From positions 265,001 through 329,000 of the forward strand of contig CAUYUJ010019904.1 in the NCBI GenBank assembly GCA_963575745.1: a stretch of DNA of 64,000 nt, read 5' to 3'. This stretch comes from Prorocentrum cordatum (lineage: Eukaryota > Sar > Dinophyceae > Prorocentrales > Prorocentraceae). Position 1 is the first letter of the stretch. Each line of letters opens with the position of its first letter. The translations under genes and the position numbers were made by a program. Below, piece after piece: positions 1 through 9,481 of this stretch. The notes beneath the pieces were generated by a model that did not search any database, was not told the origin of the DNA, and worked only from the letters and a program-made list of their open reading frames with translations.

Positions 1-119
1 TTCCTCTCCTCACGCTCCTCCTCCTCCTCCTCCTCCGTCTCCTCCGCCTCCTCCCTCTCCTCCTCCTCCTCCTCCTCCTCCTCCTCCTCCTCCTCCTCCT
101 CATCATCCTCCTCCTCGAG
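1..119. repeat. CTC trinucleotide microsatellite
   Basis: The plus strand is almost pure pyrimidine with CTC as the unit. It begins at the window edge, so its true length is unknown. Confidence 0.95.
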
Positions 120-277
120 AACGGGAAATTATGGGAACCATCGGAGTCAAAGGCGCGCGCGCGAGGCTTTCGCACTGGATTCGCGCGTGTGTCTTTCAAT
201 GCTCTGTGTGTTCTGTGACGTCCTCTTTTCTCCCCCTCCTTCGTCCTCTCCTCCCCCTCTCCTCCTCCTCAAAAAAC

Positions 278-1235
278 AATGCCGTTGTTCGTTTCTTGGT
301 GTCCCCCCCGGAAAAAATGGGCGGGCCCCCGCCCCTCCCTTTTTTTTATGATGGGGGGGGGTAGAGGAAATTCCTCTCCCTCCTCATTCTCCTCCTCCTC
401 CTCCTCCAGTCCTCCTCCTCCTCCTCCTCCTCCTCCTCCTCCTCCGCCTCCTCTACTCCTCCTCCCTCTCCTCCTCTCCTCTCCTCCTCTCTCCTCCTCC
501 TCTCTCTCCTCCTCCTCCTCTCCTCCTCCCTCCTCTCTCTCCTCCTCCTCCTCCTCCTCTCCTCCTCCTCCTCTCCTCCTCTCCTCCTCCTCCTCCTCCT
601 CCTCCTCCTCCTCATCCTCACTCCTCCTCCTCCTCCTCCTCTTCCTCCTCTCCTCCCTCTCCTCCTCCTCCTCCTCCTCCTCCTCTCCTCCTCTCCTCTC
701 TCCTCCTCTCCTCCTCCTCCTCCTCCTCCTTTTTCCTCCTCCTCCTCCTCCCCTCCTACTCCTCCTCCTCCTCTCCTCCTCCTCCTCTCCTCCTCCTCCT
801 CCCTCCTCCTCCCCCTCCCCCTCCTCCTTCCAAAAAGAATGAATGCCGGTTTTCGTTTTCTGGTGTGCCTCCTTCCTTTAGAACCCTCCACAAAAGGACT
901 CTTATCGAAATCCTCTACAAAAGGGGCTCCTAGTGAAACCATCCGCAAAAAGGGTTCATGCTGTCACCCTCCGAAGAAAGATTACATGCGAAGTCCTCCA
1001 TACCAATGAATGCAATGTTTCGTTTTTTGGTGTGCCACGCCAAAAAAACACAAAAAACAAAAAACAAAAAAAAAAAAAACAACAAAAAAACTGGGCGGGC
1101 CCCCGCCAGGAAATGTGTCTCCCTCCTCCTTTCCCTCCTTTTCCTCCTCCTCCTCCTCGTCCTCCTCCCAAAAAGAATCAATGCCGTTGTTCGTTGTTTG
1201 GTGTGCCTCTTTCCTTTAGAACCCTCCACAGATGG
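278..1235 (+). repeat. Repeating module: CTC run plus AATGCCGTTGTTCG junction
   Basis: The same arrangement recurs with a junction at about 279, 838, 1010 and 1180. A long CTC run (for example 364-832) is followed by AAAAAGAAT, a stretch like AATGCCGTTGTTCGTT, TTTGGTGTGCC, and often TTCCTTTAGAACCCTCCACA. Two copies also carry TGGGCGGGCCCCCGCC (about 320 and 1090). The recurrence shows that the microsatellite is part of a larger amplified unit. Reading frames here encode only Ser/Pro/Leu or Arg/Glu runs and are not genes. Confidence 0.75.
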
Positions 1236-2601
1236 ACTCCGGTTGAAACCATCTACAAGAATGGCTCCTATTGAAACCCTCCGCAAAAAGGGTTCGTATT
1301 GACATCTTCCAAGGAAGGATTACATGCGAAATCCTCCATAGAAAGATTCCCATGGAACTCTACCACAAAGGATGTCCCCAAATGGCACTGCTTTGGCATT
1401 GGGTTGGGATCGCCTTGGCACTGGTTTGGCATTGCGTTGGCACTGCTTTGGCATTGCTCTGTCGAGTTCCAATAACTCCCTTCGCAGAACGATTCCGATT
1501 GAATCCCCACAATAAAAGGACTTCGATTGAATCATTCCACAAGAAAAGTTCTTATTGAACTTCCTCACGGAAGGATTACATGCGAAGCCCTCCATTGAGG
1601 GATTCCAACTGAGGCCGACCACAAACGAGTTCCCCCGTTGGCGTTGAATTGGCATCACATTGAGATCGCCTTGGTATTGGTTTGGCATGGCGTTGGCATT
1701 GCGCTGGCGAGTTCTCATGCCCCCCCCCCCACACACAAGGACTCCTAGTAAAACCTTCCACCAGAGGGGGGTCGATCCTCTTCAACAGCCCCCACACGAA
1801 CGATTCGTAGTGAAACTTCCACAGAAGGACTCCAATCGAAACCCTCCACAAGAGGATTCCTATCGAAATCCTCCGAAGAAAGATCCGTAACGAAATCGTT
1901 CACATAAGGATTCAAATTGACACCTGTTGAAAGGCAGGAATCCCACCATCGGCATTGCATTGGCATTGGTTTGGCAATGCTTTGGTATCGCATGGGTGTT
2001 TAGTTGGCAGTGCGATGGCAGTGCGTTGGCAGTGCATTGGCAATGTACTGGCATTGTGCTGGCGAGTCCTGATCAAACATTGCTCAGAAGGATTCCAAGT
2101 GAGCACCCCCACATGGAGGATGCCTTTTGAATCTCCCCACAAGAACGGTCCACATTGAACTCCTCCACAGAAGGGTTCCATGCGAAACCCTCCACTGAAG
2201 GCTTCCAGTTGAAATCCCCCGAAGAAGGGTTCTCACGAGGTTCCCCTGTGGATGGCATCATCCACATAAAGGTTCTTAGAAAGGTTGCGATTGAAATCTA
2301 CCACAGACGATCCCCCCCATTGGCGCTACATTGGCATTCCATTGGTATCGCCATTGCATTGCTCTGGCGTTGCGTTTGCACTGCTTTGGCATTGCGCGGG
2401 CGAGTTTTAGCGCCCCCCCCCCACAGAAGGGTTCCTATGAAAACCTCTCGCAAGAAGGGATCCAGTTGAAAGACCCCCACACGAAGGATTCACATTGAAC
2501 CCCCACACAGAAGGATTCCAATCGAAACCCTCCACAGGTTGGATTCCTGTTGGAATATACTAGAAGAATACCCCCATATGGCATTGGATTGGGATCGCCT
2601 T
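880..2601 (+). repeat. Higher-order satellite of 27-bp and 11-12-bp monomers
   Basis: Two monomer types alternate. The first is about 27 bp, of the form CCTCCACAGAAGGATTCC followed by a variable AATTGAAA-like tail, and accounts for most of 880-1370, 1470-1640, 1740-1930, 2090-2310 and 2420-2570. The second is 11-12 bp (TTGGCATTGCG, TTGGCACTGCT), in blocks at about 1385-1465, 1650-1705, 1948-2066 and 2322-2400, and again running into the gap at 2601. Block starts are about 260-370 bp apart, giving a higher-order period. Minus-strand frames read as Gln/Cys/Asn/Pro repeats and are by-products. Confidence 0.8.
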
Positions 2602-2701
2602 NNNNNNNNNNNNNNNNNNNNNNNNNNNNNNNNNNNNNNNNNNNNNNNNNNNNNNNNNNNNNNNNNNNNNNNNNNNNNNNNNNNNNNNNNNNNNNNNNNN
2701 N
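2602..2701. other. Assembly gap (100 N)
   Basis: Exactly 100 consecutive N, the conventional size for a gap of unknown length. It falls inside the 11-12-bp monomer block, so the array probably collapsed or was not spanned. Confidence 0.99.
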
Positions 2702-3248
2702 CCCCTCCTCCCTCCTCCCATCTCTACCCAACTTAAGCCCAACAGGGCCAATATCATCAGGGTGAACAGGTAGTAAGTTCGGTGCTCCCAGCAGAGGTTC
2801 CAAGGATCGTCTTGGGCTCGAGGATTCCCGAGAGACCATGGCGGCCAAGATAACGGCGGAAGCCGTGGAAGTATGAGGTTCGACTGTCCGTTAAGCAGAT
2901 AGGGAACGGCAAAAGGGTGCGCTAAGCGCGCGTTCTTTCCCCTCCGATCCCAAACAGCTAGGGAGCGGCCAACTTAATGTTCAAGGATATGCATATATGT
3001 ACATATACGGCGGCAGGGAGCGCTTAGCAACGACTCCCCCAGAGGCGGCCTGGCCGCAGCGGCCGGCCAGGGCCGACGTAGCACCATCGGGACCTAACGT
3101 CTCCGACGGCGCCGAATTCTGGCAGGCACGGGCGCGAGGCTCTCACAGCCGCCAGCAGCCCAGCTTGCCACGCTGTAGTCACCATGCAGCCACGGGCTCG
3201 CGGTGTCTGTGCCGGCGTAGCCACCAGCACGCCATGGGCGCCTGGGGC
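2702..3248. other. Unassigned sequence downstream of the minus-strand block
   Basis: No convincing coding region is visible. It has a short CCCCTCCTCC run at the gap edge, an AT-rich ATGCATATATGTACATATA stretch near 2990 and otherwise GC-rich unique-looking sequence. It lies 3' of the minus-strand block ending at 3249 and may hold its 3' UTR or flank. Confidence 0.4.
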
Positions 3249-4496
3249 TTACCAGTACCATCTGCCATCATGGCGCCATTGGGCTCGGTCGTCGTGACGG
3301 CGATCTACCCAGCTCTCATAACCGCCCTTACCGCGGTTATCCTTGCCCGGTCCTTTGCTCCTGGCTCGGCTGGCGGTGCCCCGCCACGCGCTCCATGCGC
3401 GATCGATGGGGGATCGGCTTTGCCTCCTTTCACGCCATGGGCGCCGATCGGGCTTGGGCCGGCAGTGCTGGGGCGATGACGAAGCGGCACCACTCTGAGC
3501 CGATTGGCGGATGTCCGAATAATTGCGCGGACGCACCGGGCGTGGGGATGCAGCGCGGCTGCCCCCTTTCTCCCGGGGTCTCTCGCCCTTCCCCGTCTCG
3601 GCCGCCTCCAGGGGCGGCGGAGCAGCGCTGCTCGAGGAGCTGCCTTTGCCATGCCCCGCCCGCGAGAGCGCGGCCGCTCTGCCCCCCTGTGCCGAGGAGG
3701 AACTGAGGGGGCGTTTGCGGCTGACAGAGCGGGCTGCCCTGGCTGTCGTTGCCGGGGATTGATGTCGCCGCGCCTCACTTGCCATGGGCAATCGCCAGGT
3801 GGGGCGCTCTTCTTCCGATTCGAGCGGCGCCACCCCATGCTGTCGCCACATATTCAGGGCATGCACCGCAGCCTCGCGCACGCGAAGCGGCCACTGCTCA
3901 ACAGCTGCGTGCTGAAAGCTGTCTGGCGCTGCCCGCTGGCCACGTTTGAGCGCCGCTGCCTGCGACGGAAGTAGGAACTGCAGACACGCCTCGATCTTGT
4001 GCGCATCAATGGAGGCTCGCGGTATGTCGGTTCTATTATGGTAAATGTCTCTGCGCACCAGTTCCAACATTTCGCGGCGCGCCCTCAAGATGTTGAGCTC
4101 ACGCACCAAATGTGTACGGTACTGATCAACTTCTTTGAAATGAATACGCATGGCGTTCTCATCCGCATTCTCTCCGTCGATCTCTGTCCAGTCAAAATCC
4201 TTAGTCAACTCAATGGCAACCCTGTAGGCTTGTTCTGACATCCACTTCGTCTCGACGTTGAAAAGATCTGAATCGTAAACGGAGAACTCAGGCGGCTCAT
4301 ACCACATGCGGCGTAGCTGTGCCTCGCAGGAGGCAGCGGTAGCCGCCTGGTGGTACTCTTCGGGCTCGTCCTGGACGGCGAAGTACGCAACGAGCTCGTT
4401 GGCAGCCCTCGTGATTCGAAATTTGTTGATGGATTGCCTGATGTCAGCATGGTGGATGCTACGATGCGGGATGCGGGAACTGTCCCGTCTGCGCAT
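3249..4496 (-). CDS. Unrecognised protein, C-terminal Arg/Ser/Gly-rich (415 codons)
   Basis: I do not recognise this protein. Residues about 1-200 have ordinary globular composition, including an acidic and tryptophan-containing segment (EPPEFSVYDSDLF) and a predicted helical stretch around LVRELNILRARREMLELVRR. The last 200 residues are Arg/Ser/Gly/Pro-rich, as in RNA-binding tails. The same frame stays open upstream of the first ATG through PAHGRRGRSKS near 4577 and overlaps the preceding minus-strand frame. The upstream ORF and this one therefore probably belong to one product separated by a frameshift or intron. It is the last of five consecutive minus-strand frames. It may be a host gene exon or part of a decayed element. 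Confidence 0.5.
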   Translation of the reverse strand: MRRRDSSRIPHRSIHHADIRQSINKFRITRAANELVAYFAVQDEPEEYHQAATAASCEAQLRRMWYEPPEFSVYDSDLFNVETKWMSEQAYRVAIELTKDFDWTEIDGENADENAMRIHFKEVDQYRTHLVRELNILRARREMLELVRRDIYHNRTDIPRASIDAHKIEACLQFLLPSQAAALKRGQRAAPDSFQHAAVEQWPLRVREAAVHALNMWRQHGVAPLESEEERPTWRLPMASEARRHQSPATTARAARSVSRKRPLSSSSAQGGRAAALSRAGHGKGSSSSSAAPPPLEAAETGKGERPREKGGSRAASPRPVRPRNYSDIRQSAQSGAASSSPQHCRPKPDRRPWRERRQSRSPIDRAWSAWRGTASRARSKGPGKDNRGKGGYESWVDRRHDDRAQWRHDGRWYW

Positions 4497-5970
4497 GGCG
4501 CGCCCTCCAAATGCTCTCGGCGCATCTTCTGATCGGACACGCCGCCGCCGACTTTTCGACCTGCCACGCCTGCCATGGGCAGGGACTGGCGGCCAGACCG
4601 AGGCAGGGCGGCGTGCTCGCGTGCCCCGAGTGCGTTATGCTTCCTGTTCTTCTTCCTCGATGCTGGCCATCTCTTCTTTCGGTGGCCAGTGAACGTCGAT
4701 TTTCCCTTGAATGTAGCTGGTTCAATATCGGCGGCATGGTGTCACGATGTTCGTAGCACCAATTAACCCAACCTGCAAATGGATCAGCCTTCTCTCGCGC
4801 CTCGGGGTCCGTGGCGCCCCAGTCGAACACGCAGAGGATGCCCATGTCCGGGCTGAACTCAGTCTGGTCCACCTGTCTTGAGAGATATGCCCACCATTTC
4901 CAAGATGGGCATGTTGCATTGTTGACAGTAGGGTGCCAGCCACGATACTCCTGGCACATCATCCACCTTCGAGCTAATTTGCGTCCTTTGACCTCACGCG
5001 CCTCATTGCCATGGGCAGGGCGTTTGTCGTTAGGCGATGATGGAACCCAGGCAAACACCGATCTTTCCGCTGAGAGAGTAGCTGTTTTGCCTGACATGGC
5101 AGCGTAGTAGCGTGACAGCGCCCCCCTGGAGTTGTCGAACTTCCAGCTATCGCGCCAGCGCGCCTGTGTGCGACCCGAGTTCTGTATCTGGGCCGCTCTC
5201 GTCCGCTGCCTGATGCCGCGTTTACGGAACGGGTTGTCAGGCCTCGGATCTTTCAGCATACCGGCACTCCTCCAATCCATGGCGGGTTCAAGTCTATGAG
5301 GTTGCCACGGCACCGCCTGGTAGATAATCTCGCCCATGCACTCTGGGCACCCCATGATGTTATACCTAGTATTGTGTCCCATGTGGCAGACGAGGCGTAC
5401 GTCGTCGTCCCAACCAAGGGGCCGCCTGACTTCCTCGCACAGCGCAACGTCGACCCGGTCCTCATGGAAGCCGGCCCTTATGAACTGATTTGGCTCTAGG
5501 ACGTCATCGCAGCCCGTTCCGTGCGTGGGAAGAACCTGTAGCACTGTCAGGCGTCGATCGCAGGTGACGTGCCATGAGCTTTTCTCATCAGGTGCTTCTG
5601 TGACCGCAGAGATCTGCCAGATATTGCTCCACTGTGGAATCTTCTTCGCGAATATTCGACCCAATGGCAGGCTCCAATGCGGAGTGGCCTCCAGGTGCCT
5701 CGAGCTCATGGCGGCCAGATACTTACCCTCGAAATTGGACGGATCGAAGTCGAGCACGGATCTGTTCGCGCCCCCGTCGAAGTCCTTCGACGCACCGCCC
5801 CGGCGAAGGAATGTCGGAAAGTTGGCAGCCAGTTCAAGACGTACTCTCTGTGCATCTCGACGAACCAGTGCTCGGGCCTCTTGGAAGCACAGCGGCTCGA
5901 ACACTTCCTCCAGCGCCTCGAGATCATGGATCCTTGACACATGTGGAGAAAGCGCGACAGTGTAAGCCAC
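4459..5970 (-). CDS. Unrecognised protein with a Cys/His zinc-ribbon-like motif (503 codons)
   Basis: This is a long globular-looking frame of unknown family. A possible metal site is VCHMGHNTRYNIMGCPECMG at about residues 210-230, with C-x2-H and C-x2-C spacing. The middle region is rich in Trp and charged residues. The frame ends in Cys/Trp-rich sequence that looks out of frame, while the neighbouring frame is already coding-like from about 4620, so I infer a frameshift or intron junction near 4580-4700. It lies 164 bp downstream of the next minus-strand frame. No catalytic signature was recognised. Function is not assigned. Confidence 0.5.
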   Translation of the reverse strand: MAYTVALSPHVSRIHDLEALEEVFEPLCFQEARALVRRDAQRVRLELAANFPTFLRRGGASKDFDGGANRSVLDFDPSNFEGKYLAAMSSRHLEATPHWSLPLGRIFAKKIPQWSNIWQISAVTEAPDEKSSWHVTCDRRLTVLQVLPTHGTGCDDVLEPNQFIRAGFHEDRVDVALCEEVRRPLGWDDDVRLVCHMGHNTRYNIMGCPECMGEIIYQAVPWQPHRLEPAMDWRSAGMLKDPRPDNPFRKRGIRQRTRAAQIQNSGRTQARWRDSWKFDNSRGALSRYYAAMSGKTATLSAERSVFAWVPSSPNDKRPAHGNEAREVKGRKLARRWMMCQEYRGWHPTVNNATCPSWKWWAYLSRQVDQTEFSPDMGILCVFDWGATDPEAREKADPFAGWVNWCYEHRDTMPPILNQLHSRENRRSLATERRDGQHRGRRTGSITHSGHASTPPCLGLAASPCPWQAWQVEKSAAACPIRRCAESIWRARHAQTGQFPHPAS

Positions 5971-6134
5971 GATTTCTTATTGACGTAGGCCCGTAGCTTC
6001 GTCGCACAAGGAAGCCACTTGGCCTTTCTGACTGCGTCGAACGTCGGCAGCAGTCACCGGCAACAGTAAAGCTCCATGAGGTTCGCTCATACTGGGGTCA
6101 TGCAGTACGTTGCATCGAAATGGACTGAAGATCC

Positions 6135-6881
6135 TCAGTGAGTCGCCGTAAACGGCCCTGACAAGGAGCGGTCGAATTGTGGGAACCACAAATATCTGCC
6201 CCCCCTCACTTTCCGCGAGGGATGCGTCTGCATCTCCGTCGATTCACACGCCCCGACCCCTTTGCGAACGACTTCGGCGAAGCTTGCGTCCCAGTCCACG
6301 GGGCGGGATGTTGGGCCAGTGTCTGCTGCGCCCATCTCCGCCCCTAGCATCTGCACGCCCCTTGGGTCAAGCACGGAGATTGCGCGCGTGAGTCCAGCCC
6401 GCGGGCGATCATAGCCGACGCCTGCGAGCACGCGCATCAGCACATCCACGTCCACCCATCCTCCCGAGCTCAGCACGTGGGCCGAGCTCTGACGAAGAAG
6501 GTGAACTATCAGCCCGCCTAGTCGAAGAGTCTCACCGCGCCCCACTTCACTCGCGGCAGAGTAGAGCTTCGGACAAAAGTAAGGATACATGAGTACCAGA
6601 GCATGGTCCGGTCCAGGCAAGTTTTGGCTTTCGATCGCACGGTATCGGGCTCTCAGATAATTCCCCACCCTGGAGCGCCCACCTGCGGGCAGACGCCGGA
6701 TGTAATCCAAGAGAGGGTCGGCAACGCAGTCGGCATAAGTGGAAAGCCTGTCGCTGATAAGTGCACGGCCGAGTCGTTGGCTGGGTTGGAGAGGTCCGTT
6801 GTAGTGGAGTTCGTCTATGAGACGAGCTCGTGCTGGGGATATTGCAGAAAGGTGTCCCCGTTTGAACTCGAGCGTCGCCAA
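6135..6881 (-). CDS. Unrecognised protein with a weak KptA/Tpt1-like N-terminal segment (248 codons)
   Basis: The frame is compositionally normal. Residues about 120-175 read as hydrophobic-L-L-R, then SSGGWVDVDVLMRVL, then a helix and LDPRGVQML. This order resembles the winged-helix N-terminal half of RNA 2'-phosphotransferase (KptA/Tpt1), where an LRH segment precedes a GWV-x-VD-x-LL turn. The catalytic C-terminal half is not seen: what follows is Gly/Ala-rich and ends after 248 codons. The match is by eye only and covers about 55 residues. It lies between two other minus-strand frames (45 bp and 164 bp away) and is probably part of the same product. Confidence 0.4.
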   Translation of the reverse strand: MATLEFKRGHLSAISPARARLIDELHYNGPLQPSQRLGRALISDRLSTYADCVADPLLDYIRRLPAGGRSRVGNYLRARYRAIESQNLPGPDHALVLMYPYFCPKLYSAASEVGRGETLRLGGLIVHLLRQSSAHVLSSGGWVDVDVLMRVLAGVGYDRPRAGLTRAISVLDPRGVQMLGAEMGAADTGPTSRPVDWDASFAEVVRKGVGACESTEMQTHPSRKVRGGRYLWFPQFDRSLSGPFTATH

Positions 6882-6926
6882 GAGAGGGCCGCGCCTTCCC
6901 TGGCCGAGAATGCCTTCGTTAGTCAG

Positions 6927-8057
6927 CTATTCGTGTTCATGTCCAAGATTTTCGAGGTCCTCAGCACGGTCATGTCGTGGGTAGAGCTTCCCAAAAACTC
7001 CTTCTGAAATCTGCTTGTTCTTGGGGGGCGGCAACGCACCGTCGATCAAAAAGTATTCCTCGCCGAATGGGGGCCCTTGTCCGACGTCGCGCGGTCGGGT
7101 CTCAAGGTCGATTTGCATCATCGCGACGTCGGCATGGCCGACCGCATCTGCTGACCCTTCTTCTTCTGACGATTCTTCGGCACGGCCGTCGTCGCGGGGT
7201 TCCGCAGGTTGCCCTGTTCCGCGGCCCTGGTCCGACGCAGGGTCTTCCGAGCTCGCGGACAAGTCAACCGCGGTAGTCTGTTGCTTGCACCACCTCTCGT
7301 ATTCCCTCTTCTCGTATTCTACGATGTCGGCTGGTGCTTTTCCGCCATGGGCGTCTGCCCAGCGGCTATAGACGCGACGCCTCGGCGGGCATCGATCCAG
7401 GTGCACAGCTGCCCTCTGTTGGCAGTGGCAACATCGGCGCACTAGATTGGTCTTCGCATCTTGAGAAACAGCTGCCCTGGCGGTCCTGAAACAATCAAGC
7501 GCTGGGCAAATCCGGATCTGATCTATGTAAGATGCCGCAGGCGATGCTGTTACGCCCATGTTGCGCACGGGCACGAACGCAGCCTCTGGCAGGGGCGGAG
7601 GCCGGTAGTCCGGAGCTCCCGGTCGGGGATCTCGGCGCTGGCCAGGAGGCACCCCGTCGGGGAATTCGAAGCGTGGCCGCCTGCGATTTGCAGCGAATGA
7701 ATGTTTAAAGCCAGCACGCCCGGCGTTGCCCCAACAGGAGCGTCGCCCTCCCGACCGAGATTCACGCCGATTCTTCGACGCTTCCGCAAGCATTGCCTCG
7801 CGGCCTCCACGGCGCACGACGCTTCTGGATCTCGGCGGCCCATTGGGCTCGGCGCTGCCTGGCACATGGCCCGTGGCAGGCTGATCAGGCCCCCCTATGG
7901 ATTCCTCTTCTTCCTTCTCGTCGCGGAAGAGCTTCCAGTCGTGATCCGAGATCCCGGGCATGGACTCGCCCATGTCCATTGTCCGCAGATCATGACGATT
8001 TCGCGGTAAGACGGCCTGAACGAAGGGAGTCACGATGTCCCGAAGGCCATGGGCCAC
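6927..8057 (-). CDS. Unrecognised protein with a Cys/His cluster and acidic linker (376 codons)
   Basis: The ATG at 8057 sits inside a GGCCCATGGCC palindrome-like motif. Residues 1-150 are Arg/Pro/Gly-rich and look disordered. Residues about 205-225 carry RRCCHCQQRAAVHLDRCPP, a possible zinc-binding knot (C-C-x-C...H-x3-C). This is followed by a helical, charged segment ending YERWCKQQ and then an acidic Ser/Glu/Asp linker. No family was recognised. The frame is 98 bp from the upstream and 45 bp from the downstream minus-strand frame, so these are probably pieces of one long coding unit. Confidence 0.5.
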   Translation of the reverse strand: MAHGLRDIVTPFVQAVLPRNRHDLRTMDMGESMPGISDHDWKLFRDEKEEEESIGGPDQPATGHVPGSAEPNGPPRSRSVVRRGGREAMLAEASKNRRESRSGGRRSCWGNAGRAGFKHSFAANRRRPRFEFPDGVPPGQRRDPRPGAPDYRPPPLPEAAFVPVRNMGVTASPAASYIDQIRICPALDCFRTARAAVSQDAKTNLVRRCCHCQQRAAVHLDRCPPRRRVYSRWADAHGGKAPADIVEYEKREYERWCKQQTTAVDLSASSEDPASDQGRGTGQPAEPRDDGRAEESSEEEGSADAVGHADVAMMQIDLETRPRDVGQGPPFGEEYFLIDGALPPPKNKQISEGVFGKLYPRHDRAEDLENLGHEHE

Positions 8058-8155
8058 GAAGACTGGCGCCTCGAAGTGCTCAGTGAGCAGAAGGTCGGAC
8101 TACAGTGCACAGAGCGGCCAGTCCTCGATTTCCAGGAATCGCACGTGCTTCCTCC

Positions 8156-9481
8156 TCAGCTGGTCCAACTCAGCCGCGATCTCCCTTTGTGCTGTCGGCT
8201 GAAAGGGCCTCGCACATGTCTCCGCGCGGCTGCCCTGTGGAATTCGGTGCGAGGCTGCTGTCTATGCATCTCCTCGTCGAGGGCATTATCCCTTCTCCAC
8301 TTCGGAACCCCTTCCTCTGGATCGGGAGAGGGGCCCACAAGCGCCTTGTAGCCCACCCCGAAGTGGCGAGAATGCTGCGGATGAAAGACCCAACTATGTC
8401 GTTGATTGGCCTGACTGAGGGTCATGCAGTATAGTCTTAGCGAAAGCCTAACTATGAGTTCGGGCTTGTCGCATACATATTGCTTCTTCCCCTTTGTCTT
8501 CGTGTCAATGGGGCGGAAGCCGCCTGCTTCCGCCGGCGGGGTGGCGACCTTGAAGTCCATGGTTGCCAGATTCTCGTCACTCCAGAGTTCCGCGCCGCGG
8601 CTGTAGTGCTGGTGGAGCATGTGGATCCGATCAGCGTCGCGGAGGGCGTATACACCTTCGGCGAATAGTTTCGTTTTCGTTTTCTGACCCGTCTGAACTC
8701 TCATACCCTGCCTCTCTCTGGATGGGAGGAATATGCCAGCGTTCAGGAGCGCGCAGAGCTTCCGGATATCTACGGCATGGGAATATGCGTCCCACTTTCC
8801 CCGCCTGACTTGGCCATGGACGCTGTCAGGCCACAAGAACGGAATCTCAAACATGGAATGACATACACGTTCAACGAACAGTGCTATGCTCCAACCGAAT
8901 GAAGCAGCACAAGATACGTTTGCAATAGACGTAGTGTGCAGGCGCCTCGTGACCAAGTACTCGATGGCCATTCCCAGGCAGTACTGCGCCGTGATACGTG
9001 GGGAACGCGCCAGGCGCATCCTGGCCAGCACCAACTCACGAGCTGCCACTCGCCCCTTCAGCACGTCGTACCACGTGTCGTTCTCGTAGAACTGCTCGGC
9101 GACGTGGAAGTATTCGACTGCGTTCTCCCTTTCCCTGGGTACAAGCATCAGTTCGTAGTCGACGATCTGATGGGATCGTAGTATGGTCTCGTTGGGAGGC
9201 AACCTCTCAGAACCGGCCCTCAACCCTCTGACCACAGCTTTCTGATGTTCTTCACATGCTTCGAAGAAGTGTGGACATTTCATGCGACCATTCGCGAAGT
9301 TACACACGATGTGTTCTGATTCGCCGTTGATAGTAGAGTGATGAAGAACACTCTGCACGATCGCTTCCCAGAGGGGCTTTCCAGTAAGGGCAGGTCCCGA
9401 CGACGATGCTTCGATCGCCGCTCTCGCCGCTTCTTGCACGGTTGGTGCCGCTGGTTGGCGAGACCTTGCCGAAAACAGCAT
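8156..9481 (-). CDS. Unrecognised protein, first frame of the minus-strand block (441 codons)
   Basis: The first 390 residues have the composition of a real folded protein, with a Cys/His segment (VCNFANGRMKCPHFFEACEE, about residues 60-80), long helical stretches and a hydrophobic patch around AASFGWSIALFVERV. The sequence after about residue 400 is Arg/His/Gln-rich and probably out of frame. No domain was recognised. The upstream flank (9482-9655) shows no obvious promoter. The element or gene therefore seems to run 9481 to 3249 on the minus strand. Confidence 0.55.
   Translation of the reverse strand: MLFSARSRQPAAPTVQEAARAAIEASSSGPALTGKPLWEAIVQSVLHHSTINGESEHIVCNFANGRMKCPHFFEACEEHQKAVVRGLRAGSERLPPNETILRSHQIVDYELMLVPRERENAVEYFHVAEQFYENDTWYDVLKGRVAARELVLARMRLARSPRITAQYCLGMAIEYLVTRRLHTTSIANVSCAASFGWSIALFVERVCHSMFEIPFLWPDSVHGQVRRGKWDAYSHAVDIRKLCALLNAGIFLPSRERQGMRVQTGQKTKTKLFAEGVYALRDADRIHMLHQHYSRGAELWSDENLATMDFKVATPPAEAGGFRPIDTKTKGKKQYVCDKPELIVRLSLRLYCMTLSQANQRHSWVFHPQHSRHFGVGYKALVGPSPDPEEGVPKWRRDNALDEEMHRQQPRTEFHRAAARRHVRGPFSRQHKGRSRLSWTS

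Larger units (their letters stand above)
3230..8055 (-). repeat. Seven copies of an 11-bp hairpin-like motif N-GCCATGGGC-N'
   Basis: The plus-strand 9-mer GCCATGGGC occurs at 3230-3240, 3433-3443, 3780-3790, 4571-4581, 5007-5017, 7343-7353 and 8045-8055 (11-mers given). In all seven the outermost bases are complementary (C/G three times, T/A three times, G/C once). Each can therefore form a 4-bp stem around an ATG loop. On the minus coding strand they fall in different frames (PAHG, LPMA, PWR), so a conserved peptide does not explain them. An eighth copy with complementary ends is at 50873-50883. Confidence 0.7.

Noticed and set aside
279-948. Long frames on both strands reading Ser/Pro/Leu or Arg/Glu/Gly
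   Set aside because: They are translations of CTC microsatellite; all frames are open because the unit contains no stop codon.
880-2601. Regularly spaced repeats considered as a CRISPR array
   Set aside because: Monomers are directly adjacent and diverged, with no unique spacers, and the genome is eukaryotic.
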